Source of the DNA: Balanoglossus misakiensis
Lineage: Eukaryota > Hemichordata
Direction: 5' to 3'
Assembly (NCBI GenBank): GCA_040954595.2
Contig: CM082576.2
Span: 19,778,001 to 19,842,000 of the forward strand
Length of the DNA: 64,000 nt
Below are positions 12,495 to 24,545 of the stretch, piece by piece. The position numbers and the translations under genes were made by a program. Within the stretch, counting starts at the first letter, position 1, and the number at the start of each line of letters is the position of its first letter. The notes below the pieces were generated by a model that saw nothing but the letters and a program-made list of their open reading frames with translations, did not search any database and had not been told where the DNA came from.

Positions 12495-12593
12495 ATGTTT
12501 CCATTCATGACGAACTCCAATGCAGGCGTCGCAGTCATTCTGGCTTTCACGCTGTGGGCACCTCTGGTGACAGCAATTCCCAACAAGTTGCGG
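12495..12593 (+). CDS. Exon 1 of small secreted protein (signal peptide)
   Basis: The ATG at 12,495 opens a 33-codon exon beginning MFPFMTNSNAG, then a hydrophobic core (VAVILAFTLWAPLVTA) and a plausible cleavage site before IPNKLR. It ends at a strong donor, CGG/GTAAGTA, in phase 0. A TATA box lies upstream. An earlier in-frame ATG at 12,456 would place the hydrophobic stretch internally and is probably within the leader. The next exon continues in the same frame. The product would enter the secretory pathway. The downstream pentraxin-type exon suggests a secreted pentraxin-like protein or a relic of one. Confidence 0.55.
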
Positions 12594-12820
12594 GTAAGTA
12601 ATCACACAACCTATATGAGTGAAAGTTTCTTGTCATTTTCGCAACGTCAAGGTTGATATTCTCTTCTTGGATCCAAAATGTGTGACACAACAAATGAATC
12701 TGCGTGGCAGGGTCGGCTGTGTCTTTTGCTTCGAGGCATAGTCGTCAGACACACATCCCTAACACGCGAAGCCAGCTTATCCTTTGATCAAATGGCAGCG
12801 CTATTCTAAATATTTTACAG

Positions 12821-12893
12821 CATGCCCTAAAGGACAAACACGTGCCGCTGGAAGAGGCCAAAACTCAGCAGAGACGGCAAGATGTTAACGGAG
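12821..12893 (+). CDS. Exon 2 of small secreted protein
   Basis: The acceptor TATTTTACAG precedes 73 nt that stay open in the phase set by exon 1 (HALKDKHVPLEEAKTQQRRQ, then DVNG). A GGAG/GTGAGC donor follows and leaves phase 1. The peptide is hydrophilic and charged, like a short linker or propeptide. No domain is recognised. Exact agreement of phase and splice signals is the main support. Confidence 0.5.
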
Positions 12894-13109
12894 GTGAGCC
12901 CCAACAATAAATTAATATTGTTCCTTTTATTTAGAAAACGCCGCATAATTAGCCAACCAATCATGGTTATGAGAAACCTCCAAAATACAATGTATCGATA
13001 TTTACTGCATCTGTTCATACTTCGCCCGCGCTTTAAAAACCCTATAGCTGCTAAAATTGGCATATTTTTTTCCAGAGTAAAATACTTCATATGTATATTC
13101 CCTATTCCC

Positions 13110-13415
13110 TAAAATCTTCACCCGTGACCATTAAGCCATATTACTTGCATTTGCATTGGTTTGTCATCACTTGGCGTCGCATTTCACGATAGCTGCTTAG
13201 CTGCTATTGTTTGTATGAAGGCTGATTAAATCGGTGAGGCACCGTTTTAATACATAGCATGTTCCAATTGCAACATGCAGTCACAATCGGGCATCGATAA
13301 GATGTTTATGTATACCTATCAGTAAGCTTATTTTGATGAACCAATTTAAGTTGGAAAATAAAATCATGAAAATAATGCAAAAAGTGGCAGCTTTGGAGGC
13401 TTTAAACTACAGTTC
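13110..13415 (+). repeat. ~300-bp interspersed repeat, third copy
   Basis: Shares ATTACTTGCATTTGC, CAGTCACAATCGGGCATCG, TATACCTATCAGTAAGCTTA and GTGGCAGC...GGCTTTAA with 7,020-7,300 and 58,785-59,075. It lies in the presumed intron and abuts the pentraxin-type exon. It may have replaced upstream exon sequence. Confidence 0.55.
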
Positions 13416-13457
13416 TCCCAAATTGTCTTGACTAAATGACATACATGTGGTCAAAAG

Positions 13458-13586
13458 TTCTGACTGCAGAAGAGGTTGCAGCTGTGGCGGGGGACTGTTC
13501 AATTGGAGGAAATATATTTACATGGAATACAGACAATATTGAAATGGCAGCAGAAATAGTTCCTACTGAAAAGAATGCTATCTGCA
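13458..13586 (+). CDS. Pentraxin-type C-terminal exon
   Basis: The frame reads YMWSKVLTAEEVAAVAGDC, then SIGGNIFTWNTDNIE, closely matching the end of pentraxin (LamG-like) domains: an MW..VL..EE motif, a short loop with Cys, and a GN...W strand. It ends at TGCA/GTGAGT in phase 1. The homology starts at about 13,445, but the frame is closed by a TAA at 13,433. An acceptor AAAAG/TT at 13,458 or CTGCAG/AA at 13,470 enters in phase 1, matching exon 2. The roughly 170-residue body of a pentraxin domain is absent from this window, so this is either a decayed gene or an unusual mini-protein. Confidence 0.5.
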
Positions 13587-14472
13587 GTGAGTATCACAAC
13601 TTTAAAATGAAAGATTTTGCAAATTAAAAAAAAATATTGAGTGTTTTGACATGCGTCAGTGGTCAGTAACACACAAGCTGCATGATAAGAGGGTCACGAG
13701 AAATTGTAAGCCGCAATGTATAATGGATTAACTCCATGACCTATGCGACCTACGAACTGTGACGTACAGAATTTATTTCTACGTGTAATGCGGTCTGCGG
13801 CAGTGCGCCACAGACCGCATTGCGAGAGCAGTGAGAATTCACCACAATGCAAACTTTCTGAACGTAGGTTGATCTTCGAATGAAATATTACCTTGTCACC
13901 AGTTTTCCACATGGCTACACTGTAAAATTGGGTGACGTGTTCGTTCACAAGTGGAATAATTGTGAGTAGTAAAGCACGCGAAGTTAAGCAACGAGCACGT
14001 TTTGAAATGCGCGCAGATGATCCCAGTTTAGCAAATTCAGGCCATTGCGTGCATGCAAAAAAAATAATACTGTACCGGGGGTGAGCCTACTTTCTTTCCA
14101 TACAGATACACGTATATGTTGGTTAAGGTATGTGACAAACAGTTTTCATGTAACAGCCAGTGATGCTGACCATAAAACCAGCGCAGCTGATGCTTTCATC
14201 TACAATTTGCAACATGGACGTTTGTGTCTCTGCATGTGTCGTGCATGTTACTGCTGAACAAAAAAGATATGCGGGCACCACAGGCTGGCGAAAGCGGTGC
14301 TCACGTGCTCTGCAAGCTGATGTTGTCACTAAATTGGCAAAGTATTGTACACATGGAGGAGTTTCTTGAGCTGTCTGCTGTATAAATGTCGGTTGTGAGT
14401 ACATTATTTTTTATTTTATTTTAATAATTTTCAAAGCCCCTATGATTGAAGCATATTATTACGACTCATCCG

Positions 14473-14542
14473 TTCATCATTCATTCATTCATTCATTCAT
14501 TCATTCATTCATTCATTCATTCATTCATTCATTCATCCATTC
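14473..14542 (+). repeat. (ATTC)n microsatellite
   Basis: About 17 uninterrupted CATT units inside the last presumed intron of the pentraxin-like gene. Confidence 0.95.
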
Positions 14543-14631
14543 AGTCAGTCACTGTACCAATTGAAGACGCCCTTGTATAGGAGAATTTAGCTATGTACTG
14601 ACTGTCTTTTCATTTTTTCTTCATCCTATAG

Positions 14632-14675
14632 AATCTACCGACCTGGTCGCTGTCAATAACAATTCAACTCCTTAA
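14632..14675 (+). CDS. Last exon of pentraxin-like gene
   Basis: A strong acceptor (TTCTTCATCCTATAG) is followed by two bases that complete the phase-1 codon, then STDLVAVNNNSTP and TAA. NNS is a possible N-glycosylation site. AATAAA hexamers lie about 270 and 310 bp downstream, in the 39-bp duplication at 14,934-15,011, and could end the transcript. The model rests on phase agreement and splice signals. Confidence 0.4.
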
Positions 14676-14933
14676 ACATCCTGTGTGTGTGAAGTCTATG
14701 AACACTGGCCATGCATTTCAATTCAAGGACAAAATGAATGCGCAATATTTCGTTTTATCGAGAGTAATGTGCAGTGATTAAATTTGCTAGGGCTCTCTTA
14801 GCAGATTTGGAGTTAGTCATTTTGGTAGAAACTTTTCGAGATGGGAAATCTTTGGTCATCTAACCAAGTTATTTGTATTTTTGTTATATAAGACAGAGTC
14901 ATTTCTATATCATAGATGCAAGTTTAATTGATA

Positions 14934-15011
14934 ACATGAATTTGAATAAAATATTTTTTTTTAAATATCACCACATGAATTTGAATAAAATATTTTTTTT
15001 TAAATATCACC
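14934..15011 (+). repeat. 39-bp tandem duplication with AATAAA
   Basis: Two identical 39-bp copies starting ACATGAATTTGAATAAAAT, each holding an AATAAA and a T-run. Confidence 0.85.
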
Positions 15012-16669
15012 AGATTGAAATCTTTGGAACTTTGCACTTAGAGGGATGGCATGGCAGTTTTCCACTGTTCATATTACAAAGAATTTGGCGTCACGTGTAG
15101 ATTTCATGAGTGTTCGAGTTTTGCTCTTCCCAGCCTCGTACCCACAATCCTCTGATACTTACACTTACGTCAGTTCTATAGCCGCTGACCCACTAGATTC
15201 TCCTTATGAATTGCCCAAATTATTTTTTGGTATAGTTTTGATAGTTAGTGCACGGAAACTTTTGATCGATTCACGAAATTCAAAATATGTTACATCACAA
15301 ACCTCATAAAATGGAGGCTAGAGTAGCCTGTTTGTTTTCAGGTAATTTTACGATTACCTCAATTACCTTTTTTCGAGGGAGGGGGTTAAGAAAACATACA
15401 GATTGAAATAACAAGGAAGTGGTATATCAAACCGAAACCTTATCTCAATCGTGATTCTAGAGTGTTTCCATGTCATGTGACATCCACAAAAATGTGGTAT
15501 TATCTTGAAAAGAGTCCCGATTTCCCAAACTGGTTTTGCGAATGTACTTCACTTTGGAGCAATGCATGAGTACATTCGTAGAAAGATATTGCTCCACTAT
15601 TTACTGACACTCCTCTTGTACTGCAAATATTACTGCATTCTGTCAGGGCAAGACAAAAGACACAGCAGAACTGCCAGAATTAAAATAGACAACTGGCAAT
15701 TTCAATAAACATGTAATAACAAATATATGTAACATTGAATGAGGTGTCCATACAGCTTGGTCATTTAAAGACCTCCAGTCATTGTGACAATGCATAAATA
15801 TTTATGTACACCATGTTAAAAATTAGTTCAGGCATACCTTATACATGTATGTTTTTGACTGACCATATCCTCAGCACGCCCTTTTTTTCAAAAAGACTAT
15901 CATTATTCTCTGCCAGGCAGAGAGTTGCCGCTTTCTTGTTAACAATAATATACTATTATAACATTGCATAGATTCCTGTTTGTTTCTGTCCATATCTCAC
16001 AAACTGTGGTGTGCATACTGTTGAAATGACCTCAAGAAGAAAATGCCAAATGGAAAAATATTTGACATACTAACCTGTATGATAATGTTATACGGTACAA
16101 TATATTTAACGGTTCCAATCCAATGTTGAGAACTAACAAAACAATTTGAGCAGAATTCATTTAAAATTAATTGCAGTTCCGTTTCACCGCATTTCATAGG
16201 ATGCTGGCTAAAATTCATACTATGGTGGATTACCTGTTATGCATTTCTTTCCCTATTTCGTCTGGCAGATTTGAGTTTGACAAGCTGTCATTTTCCTTTC
16301 AGCTCCGCAAAATTGATGGATTTACTTTGACAGCACACAGACTGTCCATTTGTCATCGGAGATACAAGCAGCATCAGGTGCTGAACAGCTTGCAGCAGTG
16401 TTGGAAAAGAGTACACAACACTAACTTGCAAGAGTGCTTTGGCCCTTTCTTCACACTGTCCGAAACTTGTTGTGTTACATCATTGCTTAATGAATAAGAA
16501 ATACACAGGTATTTAGCGTTCTATTCAATACCTACAATAGATAAAAGGGTGTCGGTCTGTATGCTACAATCTTCAATGTTCTTATGAGCACAAGGCTTTA
16601 TTCAGGGAACGTTTTACAGTAAGAATTATATGATATAAACTGAATAAGTTTGTTGTCTGTCAACTCTTT
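15012..16669. other. Gene-free interval
   Basis: AT-rich sequence with no splice-framed or protein-like reading frame that I trust. The longest frame (16,171-16,497) has no recognisable composition or motif. No repeat was recognised. Confidence 0.4.
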
Positions 16670-16917
16670 GGGGGCACAAGCGCCCTCAGGCGGCTTGTGC
16701 CCCCATTGTTATTGTTGGAATATTTACGGGCCCAAGCCAAGCCAGGCTTGGGCCCGTATTGGTTTCGTTGGAATTTTTAGGGCCCAAGCGCAAGCAAGCG
16801 CTTGGGCCCTATTGGTTTCGTTGGAATTTTTAGGGCCCAAGCGCTTGCTTGCGCTTGGGCCCTATTGGTTTCGTTGGGGTTTTTTTAGGGCCCAAGCGCA
16901 TACCAGCGCTTGGGCCC
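16670..16917 (+). mobile_element. R cluster 1: stack of five hairpin heads
   Basis: Five perfect hairpins with 12-bp stems lie at 16,670-16,704, 16,727-16,756, 16,780-16,809, 16,833-16,862 and 16,888-16,917. Stems are GGGGGCACAAGC (type II), CGGGCCCAAGCC, then three of GGGCCCAAGCGC (type I). Each is followed by the spacer ATTGGTTTCGTTGG plus a T-run, so heads are 22-25 bp apart. Each head is read as the left end of a separate element interrupted just inside by the next one. The third and fourth heads differ only in the loop, AAGCAA against TTGCTT, which are reverse complements. Confidence 0.75.
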
Positions 16918-18613
16918 TATTGGTTTCGTTGGGGTTTTTCTTTCTTTCTTTCTTTCTTTCTTTATTCTTCTGTCAATTCTTTGTCGCTCTAGATCTCAGA
17001 CACCGCTGCAGGTACACTTCTGAAACTTGCTACAGTGGTCAAGGTCAATGAGTAGTCGTGCATTGAACCCTTGAATTTTTAATTAGTCACGTGACCTGGC
17101 GGCCATATTGGATTTTCTGAAAAAATGCAAATCTCAGATCTCAGAAACTACAAGTCAGATCGACTTCAAATTTGGTGTGCAGGTAGTCTACCTTCTACCC
17201 ATCATTTTTGTAATTGGATATTTTGCTGTAAATGTTGCAGTTTTTTTGCTACAATTTTTTTTCTGAAATCTGGCTTAAATTTCAAAAATCTTCTTCTCCA
17301 GAACCGGTGATAGCTGAGTCACGCGGTTTGGGGTATGTGGTCACCTAACTGATGTCTATCAAGTTTGCGAAGATCATTGTGATTGGTTGAAGATTATGGC
17401 GGCCATATTGGATTTTCGAAAAACCATAGTGAAACTTCAAAAATCTTCTTCTCAAGAACGGGCGATAACCCAGTCACAAGATTTGGTGTGCGTGGTCATT
17501 AAACAGATGTCTATCAAGTTTGCGAAGGGGAATGTGATTGGTCGAAGATTATGGCGGCCATATTGGATTTTGTGAAAAACGATTAAAAAGTAAAAATTCC
17601 TTTTCTAGCCTAAAAATTGATAGCACAGAAATTCTTTTTATGGATATGAATCATCATATGACAAGAATAAGCTATAAATATTTTGGTAATTTTGGCAATG
17701 ACCTTTGACCTACTTTTGACGCATCATTTTTCTGCATATCTAATTCCAGGCTAACCAATAGGGCTATAAGTTTGGTTTTTGATGTATGTGGATTTGTATG
17801 TGATCAAAAAATTTTGCTACTTTTCATGACCCCTTTGACCTCTGGTGACCTCATTAAATATGCGCATTCCTAATTAATGATGAACCAATAGACCTAGAGG
17901 TTTTGTTTTTGTTATACATGGACCAGTATGGGGTCAAAATATTTTGCCCAAATGTTGGGTGACCTCGGGTGACCTTTGACCTACTTTTGCATATCTCGAC
18001 ATCCACAGCAGATACAGCCTTGGCGTTTGGAGGTATGGGGCCATACGGAAAAGACAAAGTTTTGGGTGACCTGTGACACCTGCTTGACTCATTATTTATG
18101 TGCATACCTAATTCTGGGCTAACCAAAAGGGCTAGAGGTTTTGTTTTTGTTATACATGGACCAGTATGGGGTCAAAATATTTTGCCCAAATGTTGGGTGA
18201 CCTCGGGTGACCTTTGACCTACTTTTGCATAACTTGACATCCATCGCAGATACAGCCTTGGCGTTTGGAGGTATGGGGCCATAATGAAAAGCAAAAGTTT
18301 TGGCTCACCTGTGACACCTGCTTAACTCATTATTTATGTGCATACCTAATTTCGGGCTAACCAAAAGGGCTAGAGATCTGGATTTTGTTGGACATGGACC
18401 ACTATGGGTCAAAATTTTCTGCCCAAATTGTGGGTGACCTCTGGGTGACCTTTGACCTACTTAACACTATATCAACACCAAACATAGATATAACCTTGAT
18501 ATTTCATGGGATAAAACACAGCATTATGTTCCTACTCATTAATTATGTGCATATCTAATAATCAGATCAGATAATAGAGCTTGGGCCCGGACAATGCTGC
18601 TTGCAGCTTTAAT
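16918..18613 (+). mobile_element. R element body 1 (innermost of cluster 1)
   Basis: Order: spacer, (CTTT)n, TCAAGGTCAATGAGTAG, GTCACGTGACC with GGCGGCCATATTGG, a CTTCAAATTTGGTGTGCAGG core, two NF-Y/YY1-like modules (near 17,375 and 17,540), then several B modules with TGACCTTTGACCT (17,690-18,480). The tail GAGCTTGGGCCCGG is followed by the mini-hairpin GCTGCTTGCAGC and TTTAAT. Non-coding. Confidence 0.75.
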
Positions 18614-20037
18614 CTTTCTTTCTTTCTTTTTTCTTGTGTCAATTCTTCGGCCAACTAAATCTCAGAAACTACTGCAGGCACACTGCTCAAACTTGCTACA
18701 GGGGTCAAGGTCAATGAGTAGATGTGCAGTGACTTGTGAATACGTAATTAGTCACGTGACCTGGCGGCCATATTGGATTTTCTGAAAAAATGCAAATCTC
18801 AGATCTCAGAAACTACAAGTCAGATCGACTTCAGATTTGGTGTGCAGGTAGTGTACCTTCTGCCCATCATTTTTGTCATTGGATATTTTGCTGTCAATGT
18901 TGCAGTTTTTTTGCTACAGTTGTTTTTCTGAAATCTGGTCAAAATTTCAAAAATCTTCTTCTCCAGAACCGGTGATAACCGAGACACGAGGTTTGGGGTA
19001 TGTGGTCACCTAACTGATGTCTATCAAGTTTGCGAAGATCATTGTGATTGGTCGAAGATTATGGCGGCCATATTGGATTTACGAAAAACCATAGTTAAAC
19101 TCCAAAAATCTTCTTCTCCAGAACGGGCGATGACTGAGTTGCAAGATTCGGGGAGTATGGTCACTACACTGATGTCTATCAAGTTTGCAAAGAGCATTGT
19201 GATTGGTCGAAGATTATGGCGGCCATATTGGATTTTGTAAAAAGCAGTGAAAATTTGAAATTCCTTTTTCTAGTCTAAAATTTGATAGCATACAAATTGT
19301 TTTTATGGATATCAATCGTCATGTGACTAAAATATGTTACAATTTTTTTGTGATTTTTCACATGACCTTTGACCTACTTATCACGCGTTATTATTTCTGC
19401 ATATCTAATTCCAGGCTAACCTATAGGGCTAGACGTTTGGTTTTTGATGAATGTGAATTAGTGTGTGATCAAAATATTTTGCTACTTTTCATGACCCCTT
19501 TGACCTCAGCTGACCTCATTAATTATGTACATAGCTAATTACAGGCGAACCAATAGAGCTAGAGGTTTTGTTTTTGTTGGACATGGACCAGTATGGGATC
19601 AAATTTTTTTGCCCAAATGTTGGGTGACCTCTGGTGACCTTTGACCTACTTTCTCATATCTCAGCATCCAGAGCAGATACAGCCATTGCATTTGGTAGGA
19701 TGGGACCAAAATGTAAAGCCAATTTTTTGGGTCACCTGTGACACCTGCTGACCTCATTAAATATGCACATACCTAATTACAGGTGAACCAATAGAGCTAG
19801 AGTTTTGGTTTTTGTTGGACATGGACCAGTATGGGTAAAAAAAAATTGCCCAAATGTTGGGTGACCTCAGGTGACCTTTGACCTACTTCACCCTATTTCA
19901 GCAGCAAAAATACCCACATCCTTGTTATGTCATGAGATAATACATCCGATAGAAAATTCTGTTTCTTCTAATTCATACTGTGCATATATAATTCAAGATC
20001 AGCGCTTGGGCCCGACAATGCTGCTCGCAGCTTTAAT
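18614..20037 (+). mobile_element. R element body 2
   Basis: It starts directly with a (CTTT)n tract and no head of its own; the head is inferred to be one of those stacked at 16,780-16,862. It has two NF-Y/YY1-like modules and three B modules. Its tail GCGCTTGGGCCC pairs with head stem GGGCCCAAGCGC, then GCTGCTCGCAGC and TTTAAT. Confidence 0.75.
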
Positions 20038-21470
20038 TCTTTCTTTCTTTCTTTCTTTCTTTATTCTCCTGTCAATTCTTCGGCCAACGAGATCTCTGAA
20101 ACTACTGCAGGTACACTGCTCAAACTTGCTACAGTGGTCAAGGTCAATGAGTAGATGTGCAGTGACTTGTGAATACTTAATTAGTCACGTGACCTGGCGG
20201 CCATATTGGATTTTCTGAAAAAATGCAAATCTCAGATCTCAGAAAGTACAAGTCAGATCGACTTCAAATTTGGCATGCCGGTAGACTACCTTCTGCCCAT
20301 CATTTTTGTAATCGGAAATTATGCTGTAAAAGTTGCAGTTTTTTTGCTACAAATTTTTTTCTGAAATCTGGCTTAAATTTCAAAAATCTTCTTCTTCAGA
20401 ACCAGTGATAACCGAGTCACGGGGTTTGGGGTATGTGGTCACCTAACTGATATCTATCAAGTTTGCGAAGATCATTGTGATTGGTCGAAGATTATGGCGG
20501 CCATATTGGATTTTCGAAAAACCATAGTAAAACTGCAAAAATCTTCTTCTCCAGAATGGGTGATGACTGAGTCGCAAGATTCGGGGAGTATGGTCACTAC
20601 ACTGATGTCTATCAAGTTTGCAAAGACCATTGTGATTGGTCGAAGATTGTGGCGGCCATATTGGATTTTGTAAAAAGCAGTGAAAAATTGAAATTCCCTT
20701 TTCTAGTCTAAAAATTGATAGCATACAAATTCTTTTTATGGATATCAATCGTCAGGTGACTAAAATATGTTACAATTTTTTGGCGATTTTTCACATGACC
20801 TTTGACCTACTTATCACGCGTTATTATTTCTGCATATCTAATTCCAGGCTAACCTATAGGGCTAGACGTTTGGTTTTTGATGCATGTGGATTAGTGTGTG
20901 CTCAAAATATTTTGCTACTTTTCATGACCCCTTTGACCTCTGCTGACCTCATTAATTATGTGCATAGCTAATTACAGGCGAACCAATAGAGCTAGAGGTT
21001 TTGTTTTTGTTGGACATGGACCAGTATGGGATCAAAATTTTTTGCCCAAATGTTGGGTGACCTCTGGTGACCTTTGACCTACTTTCGCATATCTCAGCAT
21101 CCAGAGCAGATACAGCCATGGCATTTGGTAGGATGGGACCAAAATGTAAAGCCACATTTTTGGGTCACCTGTGACACCTGCTGACCTCATTAAATATGTA
21201 CATACCTTATTACAGACGAACCAATAGAGCTAGAGTTTTGGTTTTTGTTGGACATGGCCCAGCATGGGTCAAAAAATTTTGCCCAAATGTTGGGTGACCT
21301 CAGGTGATCTTTGACCTACTTTACCCTATTTCAGCCGCAAAAATACACACGTCCTTGTTATGTCATGAGATAATACACCTGATAGAAAATTCTGTTTCTT
21401 CTCATTCATACTGTGCATATATAATTCAAGATCAGCGCTTGGGCCCGACAATGCTGCTCGCAGCTTTAAT
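20038..21470 (+). mobile_element. R element body 3
   Basis: Near-copy of body 2 with the same module order and the same GCGCTTGGGCCCGACAATG tail. This fits the two adjacent GGGCCCAAGCGC heads being their partners. Confidence 0.75.
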
Positions 21471-22884
21471 TCTTTCTTTATTCTTATGTCAATCTTTGCT
21501 CTCCTAGATCTCTGAAACGGCTACAGGTACACTTCTCAAACTTGCTACAGTGGTCAAGGTCAATGAGTAGATGTGCAGTGGCTTGTGAATATTTAATTAG
21601 TCACGTGACCTGGCGGCCATATTGGATTTTCTGAAAATCTTTAAATGGCTTCTTCTCAAAAACCACAGGGCCAATCAAGTTCAAATTTGGTGTATGGTAC
21701 ACATGTCCTCTGCCCTTCAAAGTTTGACAATAAAATCCTGAGCGGTCATGTGACTTTGGCCGCCATATTGGATTTTCGAAAAAGTACAGTAAAATCTTCA
21801 AAAATCTTCTTCTCCAGAACCGGCAATAACCGAGTCATGGGATTTAGGGTATGACATCACCTAACTGATGTCTATCAAGTTTGCGAAGAGCGTTGTGATT
21901 GGTCGAAGATTATGGCGGCCATATTGGATTTTGTAAAAACCAGCGAAAATTAAGAAATCATTTTTCTAGTCTAAAAATAGATAGCATACAAATTCTTTTT
22001 ATGGATATGAGTCGTGATATGACTAGAATATGTTGCAAATATTTTGGAAATTTTCACGTGACCTTTGACCTACTTTTTTAAGAACCTGCATATATGCATA
22101 TATAGCTCATACTACGTGTTCTAAATGTACCAGAGTTCTGATTTTTGTGCACATTGGTATCATCCCTGCCAGGACCTACCCCAAATATTTTGGTAATTTT
22201 GGCAATGACCTTTGACCTACTTTTGACACATCGTTTTTTTCTGCATATCTAATTCCAGGCTAACCTATAGGGCTATGATTTTGGTTTTTGCTGTATGTGG
22301 ATTTGTATGTGATCAAAAAATTTCACTACTTATCATGACCCCTTTGACCTCTGCTGACCTCATTAAATATGCGCATACCTAATTACAGATGAACCAATAG
22401 ACCTAGAGGTTTGGTTTTTGTTGGACATGAACCAGTATTGGGTCAAATTTTTTTGCCCAAATGTTGGGTGACCTTGGATGACCTTTGACCTACTTTTGCA
22501 TATCTCGACATCCACAGCAGATACAGCCTTGGCGTTTGGAGGTATGGGGCCATAATGAAAAGCCAAAGTTTTGGGTCACCTGTGACACCTGCTTAACTCA
22601 TTATTTATGTGCATACCTAATTTCGGGCTAACCAAAAGGGCTAGAGATCTGGTTTTTGTTGGACATGGACCACTATGGGTCAAAATTTTCTGCCCAAATT
22701 GTGGGTGACCTCTGGGTGACCTTTGACCTACTTAACACTATATCAACACCAAACATAGATATAACCTTGATATTTCATGGGATAAAACACAGCATTATGT
22801 TCCTACTCATTAATTATGTGCATATCTAATAATCAGATCAGATAATAGAGCTTGGGCCCGGACAATGCTGCTTGCAGCTTTAAT
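21471..22884 (+). mobile_element. R element body 4
   Basis: It begins with CTTTC repeats, then a variant first half (TTTAAATGGCTTCTTCTCAA). A short unique segment near 22,080-22,180 follows, then three B modules and the tail GAGCTTGGGCCCGG. Inferred partner is the CGGGCCCAAGCC head at 16,727. Confidence 0.7.
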
Positions 22885-22886
22885 TA

Positions 22887-24545
22887 GGGCCCAAGCGCAA
22901 GCCAGCGCTTGGGCCCTATTGGTTTCGTTGGGGTTTTTCTGTCTTTCCTTCTTTCTTTCTTTCTTTCTTCTTTCTTTATTCTTCTGTCAATTCTTTGTCG
23001 CTCTAGATCTCAGACACCACTGCAGGTACAGTTCTCAAACTTGCTACAGTGGTCAAGGTCAATGAGTAGTCGTGCATTGAACCCATGAATTTTTAATTAG
23101 TCACATGACCTGGCGGCCATCTTGGATTTTCTGAAAAAATGCAAATCTCAGATCTCAGAAACTACAAGTCAGATCAACTTCAAATTTGGCGTGCAGGTAG
23201 ACTACCTTCTGTCAATCATTTTTGTAATTGGAAATTATGCTGACAAAGTTGCAGTTTTTTTGCTACAATTTTTTTTCTGAAATCTGGCTTAAATTTCAAA
23301 AATCTTCTTCTCCAGAACCGGTGATAACCGAGACACGGGGTTTGGGGTATGTGGTCACCTAACTGATGTCTATCAAGTTTGCGAAGATCATTGTGATTGG
23401 TCGAAGATTATGGCGGCCATATTGGATTTTCGAAAAACCCTAGTAAAATTTCAAAAATCTTCTTCTCAAGAACCAGCGATAACCGAGTCGCAAGATTTGG
23501 TGTGTGTGTTCATTAAACAGATGTCTATCAAGTTTGGGAAGAGGAATGTGATTGGTCGAAGATTATGGCGGCCATATTGGATTTTGTAAAAAGCAGTGAA
23601 AAATTAAAATTCCTTTTTCTAGTATAAAAATTAATAGCATACAAATTCTTTTTATGGATATCAATCGTCATATGACTACAATATGTTACAAATTTTTGGC
23701 GATTTTTCACATGACCTTTGACCTACTTTTCACACATTATTATTTCTGCATATCTATTTCCAGGCTAACCTATAGGGCTAGACGTTTTGTTTTTGATGCA
23801 TGTGGATTAGTGTGTGATCAAAATATTTTGCTACTTTTCATGACCCCTTTGACCTCTGCTGACCTCATTAATTATGTGCATAGCTAATTACAGGCGAACC
23901 AATTGAGCTAGAGGTTTGGTTTTTGTTGGACATGGACCAGTATGGGGTCAAAATTTTTTGCCCAAATTTTGGATGACCTCAGATGACCTTTGACCTACTT
24001 TTGCATATCTCAGCATCCAAAGCAGGCACAGCCTTGGCATTTGGAGGTATGGGGCCATAATGAAAAGCCAAAGTTTTGGGTCATCTGTGACACCTGCTTT
24101 ACGCATTATTTATCTGCATACCTAATTCCGGGCTAACCAAAAGGGCTAGAGGTCTGGTTTTTGTTGGACATGGACCACTATGGGTCAAAATTTTCTGCCC
24201 AAATTTTGGGTTTCCTCGGGTGACCTTTGGCCTACTTTTGCATATCTCGACATCCACAGCAGATACAGCCTTGGTATTTGGAGGTATGGGGCCATAGTAG
24301 GTTCATTCTTGTCCCTGGGGTGTCCTTGTCTTATTTTTCCATATCTCGACTTTCAGAGCAGATAAAGTATTTGTATTTGGTATGTCGAAACACTTTACGG
24401 GTTGTTATACTTAAGCAAATTGTATGCCTAATAATAAGAGGGCCATAGATGTTTTGTGTTTTGGATATGTACTAGTATGTGACAAAATTAAATGACAAAA
24501 GTTTGTATGGCCATTGGGTGATATATCAGCCAAACCAGATTTATT
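22887..24545 (+). mobile_element. R element 5 with own head, tail missing
   Basis: Perfect hairpin head at 22,887-22,916 (stem GGGCCCAAGCGC, loop AAGCCA) directly after the tail of body 4, then spacer, pyrimidine tract, two NF-Y/YY1-like modules and B modules. From about 24,296 the B modules decay and fade out by about 24,545 without a tail. Confidence 0.7.

Noticed and set aside
14045-14404. Overlapping frames of 70-93 codons in the last presumed intron of the pentraxin-like gene
   Set aside because: Cys-rich stretch looked exon-like, but no acceptor/donor pair fits the phase. The exon 13,458-13,586 joins 14,632 cleanly without it.
16171-16497. 108-codon frame
   Set aside because: No recognisable composition or motif and no splice or promoter context.
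17100-17110. Serum-response CArG box in CCATATTGG of each R module
   Set aside because: The AT core is five bases, one short of the CC(A/T)6GG consensus.
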